Positions 1 to 5,288 of a stretch of 5,288 bases of DNA are shown here, piece after piece (position 1 is the first letter of the stretch; each line of letters begins with the position of its first letter). Below the pieces are notes generated by a model. The model searched no databases. It saw only the letters and a program-made list of their open reading frames with translations, and was not told the DNA's origin. The translations under genes were made by a program, and so were the position numbers. The stretch comes from Bacteroidota bacterium (GTDB lineage: Bacteria > Bacteroidota > Ignavibacteria > UBA10030 > UBA8401): NCBI GenBank assembly GCA_023229405.1, contig JALNZH010000268.1:1-5288 (forward strand), written 5' to 3'.

Positions 1-314
1 CTGGTTGTATATGCAGCCATAATCATACCTGCACCGGTCAGTGCGCCGTAGAACATCATCGCATCATACTTTTCAACCGCTCCGCTGGGAATCGGTCGTT
101 CCGGTTTGTTGATGCGGTCGATATCCACATCCAGAATATCATTAATCACCATTCCCCCCGCTGCAATCAATGCACCGCTAATCGATGCAAAAACAATAAT
201 GAGCAGCTGCTGCTGTGTTCCTCCCGCCAGAAGGCACGCAACTAAAATTGAAAGACCGGTAATAACGAAATTAACAGGGCGTATAAGTGTAATGTATGGC
301 TTTATGAAGTACAT
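1..314 (-). CDS. UbiA-family membrane prenyltransferase, N-terminal part (truncated by window edge)
   Basis: Intramembrane prenyltransferase that would move a polyprenyl chain from its diphosphate onto an acceptor. Translating the minus strand from the ATG at 314 gives 104 residues before the sequence leaves the window. Residues 14-31, 37-57 and 87-104 are hydrophobic helices. Between helices 2 and 3 lies the family's first Asp-rich motif, NDILDVDID, with N58, D59, D62 and D66 matching NDxxDxxxD (Mg-diphosphate binding), followed by RINKPERPIPSG. The RPIPSG tail is typical of the branch holding digeranylgeranylglyceryl-phosphate synthase and (bacterio)chlorophyll synthase; MenA- or UbiA-type quinone enzymes are less likely but possible, so no symbol is given. 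An in-frame TAG at 356-354 with no start codon between it and 314 supports this start. No clear Shine-Dalgarno is visible; the leader is A/T-rich. The C-terminal two thirds, including the second Asp motif, is missing only because the window ends. Family assignment is confident; the substrate is inferred. Confidence 0.9.
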   Translation of the reverse strand, partial: MYFIKPYITLIRPVNFVITGLSILVACLLAGGTQQQLLIIVFASISGALIAAGGMVINDILDVDIDRINKPERPIPSGAVEKYDAMMFYGALTGAGMIMAAYTT

Positions 315-346
315 TGTATTTTTTTTATCAAAAGAATAATCAACTC

Positions 347-385
347 CGTCATTCTAACGCCAAGCGCATCGAAGCGGAAGAATCT
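347..385. repeat. Degenerate GTCATTCT...AAGAATCT intergenic repeat-like segment
   Basis: On the plus strand this non-coding segment begins CGTCATTCT and ends GAAGAATCT, with an AAGCG...GAAGCGG core. It resembles the short dispersed intergenic sequence GTCATTCTGAGCG..AGCGAAGAATCT that I know from many bacterial genomes. This copy has diverged, with AACGCC in place of GAGCG and extra bases in the middle. It lies about 30 bp upstream of the prenyltransferase start and outside any gene. Identification is by pattern memory; copy number in this genome cannot be seen here. Confidence 0.4.
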
Positions 386-439
386 GGTTCAAAGCTCACG
401 TTACCTGCCCGACGATACTCACATACGTTGGCAGAAGGA

Positions 440-454
440 TAACCTAAGAGGTTA
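440..454. other. Short perfect inverted repeat in the intergenic gap
   Basis: TAACCT and AGGTTA form a perfect 6-bp stem around a 3-base loop (446-448), between the Omp85 gene stop at 584 and the prenyltransferase start at 314. Neither strand has a T-run after the stem, so it is not a convincing intrinsic terminator. It may be incidental. The rest of the 315-583 gap shows no ORF, RNA gene or recognisable operator. Confidence 0.25.
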
Positions 455-583
455 AGCCTGCGCCGTGCTCACCATAACCAGTTGTTCTATTTTGCGTACC
501 AACAGTAAGTAATTTTCATTTCTATCGTTAACGTATTTTAGACAAGTAGGATTATTGTTAAAGCTATACTTTTATGACCTTCG

Positions 584-2371
584 CTAAAACTCATTAATAA
601 TCCCCACATGAATTTTCCCGTTACTAAAACTATCCCCTTCTCCCAATGCGTAATTGATATTCAAAATACCCAGTCCGGTCTCTATTCTCGCGCCGATACC
701 ATATCCGTAAAGACTGCGCTCCTGGCGGACTGTTGAATGCAGCACATCAGAAGGACGCGAAAAATATCCTGCATCGACAAATCCGAACAACGATGATGCG
801 CGGCCAGTGAGGAACCGATATTCGGTATTAATGTACACAATTCGAGAAGCAAAAAATTGATTTTCGCGATATCCGCGTAACGTCGTCGTTCCGCCAAAAG
901 AAAATAAGTCACTCAGTTCAAGTCGGGAAGACGAAATTTGCTTTCCATGCAGTCCCATCATAATCACCTGGCGGAAAAATGTCGTGAAATAAAACTCAGC
1001 ATCCATTGTATATTTTTGCACGCTGGAATACCGCTCACCTGCAAGATGTAAATATTTTTCCGGACCGGTAATTTCTTTATTTCCCCGCTGTATCACAGTC
1101 GAATACCGCACGCCTCCGGTCGGATTGCGGAGATTATCCCTGGTGTCATACACAATTTCTGCACCGACAGAGAGTGCATTACTTTCAAAGACGGAAAATT
1201 GCTGTACCGATGAAGACGGATACACAGACTCGGTCGAAAGATTTCCCGCCACCGATAGTGCTTCTGTCACCGCATACTCTCCCCGCAGTTCCGCTTTCGT
1301 TCGCACAAATGAGGAGTCCTGTTTCCTCTGCTGAAGTAATCCGCCGATTGACAACGGCACGCCGAAGAGCCATGGTTCTTTGTATTGCAGTTCTAATTCC
1401 TGCGTTAATTCCGTTTCACGCTGCCATTGTATCAGCGCCTTGCGTCCGGTGCCAAAAAGATTCCGCATGGCAACAAATACGTTCCCAGTAAAATATCCTT
1501 CTTTCGTCGGCGGCACAGGGGGAACGTAACCGATAATCCCGTCGAACGTGTTCGTATTTCCTTCCGTCACGGTAATCAATAATCCGCCGCGTAACGTATC
1601 GCCAACGGAACCCGCAAGCACATACAATTGTGGCTCTGCAACCGAAGTGAATAATTGCAGCCGCTCCAAGCGTTTTCGAATTTCTTCCACACGATCCTGA
1701 TCGAAAAGCATTCCCGAACGCATCCTCACTTCTCGCGCCACAACATCCGCCGATGTCACACTGTTCCCTTCCACTCGAATTTCGTTCATTACCAGCCGGG
1801 AACCTTCAGAAATCATTAGTTGAACAATCAGTTGTGATGGATCCCCTGCTTCAGTCCGTATACTGTCGCTCGTCACGGTAGTAAATGGAAATCCGTTTCG
1901 CGAGTAAAGATCCAATATTGATCGAATGTCTTCTTCCAACACCGATGGTTGCAATGCAGACCCTACGGATGATTCCATCAATCCAATCAGTTGAGTCGAA
2001 GAGAAATTTGTATTACCGCTCAATACAAGCTGCGAGATCAGCGTCCGTTCATGTTCAGTAATATAGATGAGGATATCTGCTGAGATAGAATCATCCGAAT
2101 AGGTAAAAACGGACGAATCGACCGCAAACGCATAAAATCCTTCCGAACGATACAATTCTTCCAGTACAGAAACGTATTGGGGAAACGTCGACAAAAGCTG
2201 TCCGGGACGAGAAGGAATATTTTCTAGTAGTTGGCGCTGCGAGAAAAATGAATTTCCTTCAAACCCAACGGAACCGATTTTCGTCTGCGCAATCGCAATG
2301 CCGTACAACAACAAAAGCCATCCGCAAAAAGCGAACGGCTTTATTTTCCCTATGCGGTGATATCGTTCCAT
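584..2371 (-). CDS. Omp85-superfamily (BamA/TamA-like) outer-membrane protein with three POTRA domains
   Basis: Outer-membrane barrel of the family that inserts or translocates proteins at the outer membrane. The 595-residue product has a signal peptide (K9, K11, then a hydrophobic run 12-27, cleavage probably after AIA at 28). Three POTRA repeats follow at about 31-108, 111-190 and 194-271, each opening with a strand that ends in GN (FEGN, LSGN, VEGN). The rest, about 273-595, is a bacterial surface antigen barrel: DTRDNLRNPTGG at 409-420, the loop-6 LRGY at 498-501 after FGGTTT, FVDAG at 531-535, and a final strand ending in aromatic F595. Three POTRAs and this length are close to E. coli TamA (577 aa, three POTRAs); BamA usually has five and about 800 residues. 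I see no TamB or lipoprotein partner here, so TamA, a lineage-specific Omp85 or a patatin-less relative all remain possible. The ATG at 2371 is the only ATG after an in-frame TAA at 2413-2411, with GGCGGA 7 nt upstream. It lies 137 bp downstream of the GWxTD gene on the same strand. Confidence 0.93.
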   Translation of the reverse strand: MERYHRIGKIKPFAFCGWLLLLYGIAIAQTKIGSVGFEGNSFFSQRQLLENIPSRPGQLLSTFPQYVSVLEELYRSEGFYAFAVDSSVFTYSDDSISADILIYITEHERTLISQLVLSGNTNFSSTQLIGLMESSVGSALQPSVLEEDIRSILDLYSRNGFPFTTVTSDSIRTEAGDPSQLIVQLMISEGSRLVMNEIRVEGNSVTSADVVAREVRMRSGMLFDQDRVEEIRKRLERLQLFTSVAEPQLYVLAGSVGDTLRGGLLITVTEGNTNTFDGIIGYVPPVPPTKEGYFTGNVFVAMRNLFGTGRKALIQWQRETELTQELELQYKEPWLFGVPLSIGGLLQQRKQDSSFVRTKAELRGEYAVTEALSVAGNLSTESVYPSSSVQQFSVFESNALSVGAEIVYDTRDNLRNPTGGVRYSTVIQRGNKEITGPEKYLHLAGERYSSVQKYTMDAEFYFTTFFRQVIMMGLHGKQISSSRLELSDLFSFGGTTTLRGYRENQFFASRIVYINTEYRFLTGRASSLFGFVDAGYFSRPSDVLHSTVRQERSLYGYGIGARIETGLGILNINYALGEGDSFSNGKIHVGIINEF

Positions 2372-2376
2372 CGAAT

Positions 2377-2393
2377 GTTCCGCCGTGCGGAAC
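2377..2393 (-). promoter_or_regulatory. Leader hairpin overlapping the ribosome binding site of the Omp85 gene
   Basis: GTTCCGC and GCGGAAC form a perfect 7-bp, GC-rich stem with a 3-base loop, ending 5 nt before the ATG at 2371. On the minus strand the best Shine-Dalgarno match, GGCGGA (2384-2379, 7 nt from the start), falls in the loop end and 3' arm of this stem, so the folded form would hide it. That suggests translational control or mRNA protection, which is an inference. The inverted repeat is seen directly. It could also be a palindromic protein-binding site, or chance. Confidence 0.45.
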
Positions 2394-2508
2394 GGACGCT
2401 CAAGTATTTTTTAGTTGCGAAGTTGATGATGGGTACTTCTCGAGGATAAAAAAGAAAACCGTCGATCAATCACAATAAGTGTTTGTATTCGCCAAAATCA
2501 GTGTTCTA

Positions 2509-3882
2509 TTAATCAGGCTTTGTTTTTAAGCGTTGTAATAAATCCCAAATGGGTGTGAGCAATCGATAGTCACCGAATCCGGTTTCATCGATAAAAACAA
2601 TGTTTCTATTAAAATCATAATACGACCAGACTTCATACGGTTTCGAATCGATATCAAACGGATGCCGTTCCACATTGTTCGGCGATCCGAAAATAATAAA
2701 CACCATCCCCATATCGGTCTTCCATCCGGGCTGATAATGGGAAAAATGTTTGTTCGCATATTCCACCCGGCTGTAATACTCTTCCATAAATTCATTCTGT
2801 TTCGTCGCAGGATTTGGATCGCGCTTCTGCCAGAATTCATCGAACAATTTCCTCCGTTGTTCGTCCGTTGTCGCATCTTCCACCGCATCGTATTCATCAT
2901 CCTTGGCAATATACCGCATCTGCTTAATGGCAAGATCCATATCCGAAATGCTGATCGGCATGTTTCCCCACCGCACCACAAACGACCGCTGACGCATCGC
3001 TGGTATTTCATTGGGATCGTCATTCACAGACCGGACTTCTACTGTCAGCAAATATGATCCGGTAGAATATTTCGCGCTGTCAAACCGGGTGATAATCTGT
3101 CCGCGTGTTCCTCGCAGACGATAGTGCTGCGATTTGTTGAGATATTCCCTCCCTTTAATATCCGTAACAGTATAGTGCAGCACCAGGGAATCTGAACTGT
3201 GGGTGGAATAGATTTCGTAAAAAATAGAAAAGGAATTGTTGTTCTCGCCGATATTGCCGGAGACATTGGGGGAAATGGAACGGCGTTCGCCATCATTGGA
3301 AAGTCTGTTTACCAACATCACATCGCTAATAGCAAGTTCTTTTGCCGTGTAATTCCCGATGACAATCTTTTTTACCACAAAGGAAATTTTTTTAGACTCG
3401 TTATCCCGAACCTGCGCTCGAAGTGTATAGATGCCCGGAGGAATATCAATGGAGCGCTGCGTTAAACTGAAGTTTTTTTTGGATTCGGTAAATTCAAAAA
3501 GCGGTACCCGAATCTCTTCTGTCCAAACTTTTTCCGAAACGGATGCATTGTCGTCCGTAAGGAAGTTCACCGAAATTTCATAACTGGCAACATACCGGTC
3601 ATTCCGTTTTACGAATTGGATTGCATCGTACGGCACCTGAACATAAATATCAACACGAGACGTGAGCGAATCGCCGGACGAAAAACTTAATGCATCCACG
3701 AAAAACTCCGGCAGGTCAAATGAAACGTACGGTTTCCTCGCTTCTACCTGTGCGGAAAGTGGTAATGAAATAGCGGCAAAAAGAAAACCAACGATAAGCG
3801 CAGAAGCTGTCATTCTGAATCCCGTAGTCTGTCTGTCTGCTTTTTGGCAGGAGCGAAATGAGGAAGTAGATCGTACCGACAT
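2509..3882 (-). CDS. GWxTD-domain exported protein of unknown function
   Basis: Exported protein ending in a GWxTD domain, a family named for its motif and with no established biochemical role. From the ATG at 3882 the product is 457 aa. A hydrophobic segment (residues 28-42) ends in LSAQ, giving a probable signal-peptidase cut after residue 44. Two beta-rich stretches follow (about 45-180 and 185-305), the first with FDLPEFFVD and PPGIYTLRAQV, resembling Ig-like sandwiches. The C-terminal domain (about 309-449) has FWQKRDPNP, NEFMEEYYSRVEYAN, then GWKTD at 386-390, IIFGSP and YEVWSYYD. The residue after GWKTD-x-G context is unusual: MG where RG is common. Start choice: an ATG at 3975 lies 5 nt after the rimO stop but would put 75 residues before the cleavage site; an ATG at 3813 sits just before the hydrophobic core but leaves no positive charge; 3882 gives a basic n-region and AGGG 8 nt upstream. 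No lipobox Cys is present at the cut, so the protein is probably periplasmic or surface-associated. Confidence 0.88.
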   Translation of the reverse strand: MSVRSTSSFRSCQKADRQTTGFRMTASALIVGFLFAAISLPLSAQVEARKPYVSFDLPEFFVDALSFSSGDSLTSRVDIYVQVPYDAIQFVKRNDRYVASYEISVNFLTDDNASVSEKVWTEEIRVPLFEFTESKKNFSLTQRSIDIPPGIYTLRAQVRDNESKKISFVVKKIVIGNYTAKELAISDVMLVNRLSNDGERRSISPNVSGNIGENNNSFSIFYEIYSTHSSDSLVLHYTVTDIKGREYLNKSQHYRLRGTRGQIITRFDSAKYSTGSYLLTVEVRSVNDDPNEIPAMRQRSFVVRWGNMPISISDMDLAIKQMRYIAKDDEYDAVEDATTDEQRRKLFDEFWQKRDPNPATKQNEFMEEYYSRVEYANKHFSHYQPGWKTDMGMVFIIFGSPNNVERHPFDIDSKPYEVWSYYDFNRNIVFIDETGFGDYRLLTPIWDLLQRLKTKPD

Positions 3883-3930
3883 ATTGCTTACCCTGTGTAT
3901 AATTAAATTATGCCAGCCCTCGAAATGACA
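3808..3930. repeat. 123-bp repeat-like segment with inverted TGTCATT ends at the 5' end of the GWxTD gene
   Basis: The segment begins TGTCATTCTGAATCCCG on the plus strand, and its other end, read on the minus strand, begins TGTCATTTCGAGGG. The terminal 7 bases are thus inverted repeats. Both ends resemble the edges of common dispersed intergenic sequences (GTCATTCTGA... and GTCATTTCGAG...), and an internal GAGCGAAATGAGG also looks like that family. All but the last few bases overlap the extended reading frame upstream of the signal peptide, which suggests this part is not ancestral coding sequence. No transposase or target-site duplication is visible. Confidence 0.4.
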
Positions 3931-3980
3931 ACGGTCGATGATATGTGTAATAATATCGTGAAGGATTGTCTTCATGATTG

Positions 3981-5279
3981 TTATTGTGTGACGATCTCTC
4001 CGTAGAGATCATATTCGGTCGCATCAGTAATTTTCACATTCACAAAATCGCCTATTGTTACATCGTCGGAACCGTGAAGAAATAATTCATTATCAATTTC
4101 CGGAGCATCCCATTCCGTTCGCCCCACAAAACTTCCGTTTTCTATCCGCTCAATCACTCCCCGCACCGTCGTGCCGATTCTGGATTCATTCTTCTCCAGC
4201 GAAATTGCCCGCTGTACTTCCATCACATATTCTTTCCGCCGCTCTTTTTCCTCTTCCGGCAGCGGATCTCCTAGATTGTACGCCGTTGTATCGTCTTCCT
4301 GGGAATACGTAAACACGCCAAGCCGGTCAAACTTCACATCGGTAATAAACTGTACCAGTTCTTCAATGTCGGCTTCCGTTTCGTTAGGATACCCGACGAT
4401 AAGCGTTGTTCTCAGCGCGATGTTCGGCACCGCCGCGCGGATGCTGGCGATAAGATTCTCCGTTGTACGTCGCGTAATTCCCCGCCGCATCGACTTCAGC
4501 ACATTATCCGCTGCATGCTGTATCGGCATGTCAATGTAGCGACACAGTTTCGGATTGTCACTAAACGATTGTAATACATCCATCGGAAATTTCGCAGGAT
4601 ACGCATACATCAAACGGATCCATTCCAATTCTTTCACCGATGCAAGAGACGTGAGTAGCGATGCAAGTTTCCGTTCACCGTAAAGATCCAGTCCATAAAA
4701 TGTTGTATCCTGTCCGATAACGATTAACTCTTTCACACCCTTTTCCACTAAACGCATCGTTTCGTCCATCACCTGTTCTACCGGCTTCGTCGTATGTTTC
4801 CCGCGCATAAGCGGAATCGCGCAGAACGAACAAGGATTGTCGCACCCTTCGGAGATCTTTACATAGGAAAAATATTTCGGCGTCGAAACAGCCCGTTCCC
4901 CCAGCAGCTCATACTTATACTTGGCACCAAGCGTTTCCAGAATGTTCGGCAGTTCGTTCGTTCCGAAAAAATTATCAATCTCCGGAATCTCTTTCTGCAG
5001 ATCGTTCTTGTACCGCTCTACAAGGCATCCCATCACATACACTTTGCTCAGTTGACCGGAGCTCTTCCGTTCCACTGCGGAAAGAATGGTTTCGACCGAT
5101 TGACGCTTTGCCGCATCAATAAATCCGCACGTGTTAATAATGGCAACATCAGCATCTTCAATCGTTTCCGTTAACGCAAAATCATTGTGCAACAACTGAC
5201 TGTATAATGCTTCAGAATCAACCGTATTCTTTGCGCAGCCAAGGGTGATGATGTGTATTTTTTGTTGTTGAGTATTCAT
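3981..5279 (-). CDS. rimO: Ribosomal protein S12 methylthiotransferase RimO
   Basis: Radical-SAM enzyme that adds a methylthio group to the beta carbon of a conserved aspartate of ribosomal protein S12 (Asp88/89 by bacterial numbering), in the cytoplasm. All three domains are present in 432 aa, the normal length. The N-terminal methylthiotransferase domain carries the auxiliary 4Fe-4S cysteines C15 (LGCAKN), C51 (NTCGF) and C85 (MGCL). The radical-SAM core has C146, C150 and C153 in EGCDNPCSFC, followed by IPLMRG. GQDTTFYG, MPIQHA and TTLIVGYPNE are further core motifs. The C-terminal TRAM domain (about 366-431) follows a conserved helical linker, with GRTEWDAPEIDNE at 386-398. The DAPEIDN signature favours RimO over the tRNA enzymes MiaB and MtaB. 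The ATG at 5279 overlaps a TAA (TAATG) that could end an upstream gene, but only 9 bases lie beyond it, so this is unconfirmed. No strong Shine-Dalgarno is visible in those bases. The gene lies upstream of the GWxTD gene on the same strand. Confidence 0.97.
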   Translation of the reverse strand: MNTQQQKIHIITLGCAKNTVDSEALYSQLLHNDFALTETIEDADVAIINTCGFIDAAKRQSVETILSAVERKSSGQLSKVYVMGCLVERYKNDLQKEIPEIDNFFGTNELPNILETLGAKYKYELLGERAVSTPKYFSYVKISEGCDNPCSFCAIPLMRGKHTTKPVEQVMDETMRLVEKGVKELIVIGQDTTFYGLDLYGERKLASLLTSLASVKELEWIRLMYAYPAKFPMDVLQSFSDNPKLCRYIDMPIQHAADNVLKSMRRGITRRTTENLIASIRAAVPNIALRTTLIVGYPNETEADIEELVQFITDVKFDRLGVFTYSQEDDTTAYNLGDPLPEEEKERRKEYVMEVQRAISLEKNESRIGTTVRGVIERIENGSFVGRTEWDAPEIDNELFLHGSDDVTIGDFVNVKITDATEYDLYGEIVTQ

Positions 5280-5288
5280 TATGAAAGA

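Noticed and set aside
106..339. Plus-strand open frame of 77 codons opposite the prenyltransferase
   Set aside because: It is antisense to a clear UbiA-family N-terminus with an intact Asp-rich motif. Its translation shows no domain, and it runs into the non-coding leader.
318..377. Possible Bacteroidota-type promoter (TTGG ... TATTCTTTTG) before the prenyltransferase
   Set aside because: Both elements deviate from the TTTG / TAnnTTTG pattern, and the A/T-rich leader makes such matches easy by chance.
682..1491. Several open frames on both strands within the Omp85 gene
   Set aside because: They overlap a gene with intact signal peptide, POTRA and barrel motifs. Their translations are low-complexity, Ser/Arg-rich shadows without motifs.
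2443..2508. Terminator after the GWxTD gene, before the TTTTCTTTTTT run
   Set aside because: The T-rich run is present on the minus strand, but I could find only a weak, bulged inverted repeat (AATACAA with TTGTGATT) well upstream of it, not a GC-rich stem next to the run.
2526..3465. Open frames in other phases within the GWxTD gene
   Set aside because: The 165-codon minus-strand frame is rich in Met, Arg, Trp and Ile, as expected from a shifted reading of the GWxTD domain. None has recognisable motifs.
3827..3838. Three tandem GTCT units as a phase-variation tract
   Set aside because: Three copies are too few for efficient slippage, and the tract lies in the doubtful N-terminal region, so no switch can be argued.
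3896..3931. Possible promoter for the GWxTD gene: TTGTCA (3931-3926) and an AT-rich box TAATTT (3910-3905)
   Set aside because: The spacing is 15 nt, shorter than the usual 17, and no better-spaced hexamer follows. The TTGTCA also coincides with the repeat edge, so the match may be incidental.
4055..5174. Plus-strand open frames opposite rimO
   Set aside because: rimO is full length with every catalytic cysteine in place. The antisense frames show no domain and no ribosome site of note.

Overview
The window comes from a Gram-negative bacterium. It encodes an outer-membrane beta-barrel of the Omp85 superfamily and an exported GWxTD-domain protein. GWxTD proteins are typical of Bacteroidota/Chlorobiota (Ignavibacteria-like) and neighbouring lineages such as Acidobacteriota and Gemmatimonadota. 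The RimO sequence style and the moderate GC content also fit an FCB-group organism. This placement is inferred from protein style alone; no marker in the window fixes the species.

All four recognisable genes are on the minus strand, so the transcription order runs from high to low coordinates. First is rimO (5279-3981), a complete radical-SAM methylthiotransferase for ribosomal protein S12. Next is a GWxTD-domain exported protein (about 3882-2509), whose true start is ambiguous. Its 5' region overlaps a 123-bp stretch bounded by inverted TGTCATT ends that looks like a decayed dispersed repeat. Then comes a complete three-POTRA Omp85/TamA-like outer-membrane protein (2371-584), with a perfect hairpin covering its probable Shine-Dalgarno site. 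Last is the N-terminal third of a UbiA-family prenyltransferase (314 to beyond base 1), which runs off the left edge.

The 269-bp gap between the Omp85 gene and the prenyltransferase (315-583) holds no credible ORF. It contains a second degenerate repeat of the GTCATTCT...AAGAATCT type and a short hairpin without a T-tract. The 137-bp gap 2372-2508 holds only the leader of the Omp85 gene.

The co-directional layout may be an operon or a series of short transcripts. The GWxTD and Omp85 genes are both cell-envelope genes and form the most interesting pair. RimO (translation) and the prenyltransferase (isoprenoid lipid or quinone metabolism) have no obvious mechanistic link to them. I found no CRISPR array, tRNA, rRNA, transposase or phage gene. 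I see no clear new multi-gene system. The main open questions are the repeat-derived 5' end of the GWxTD gene, the role of the GWxTD protein, and the leader hairpin of the Omp85 gene.
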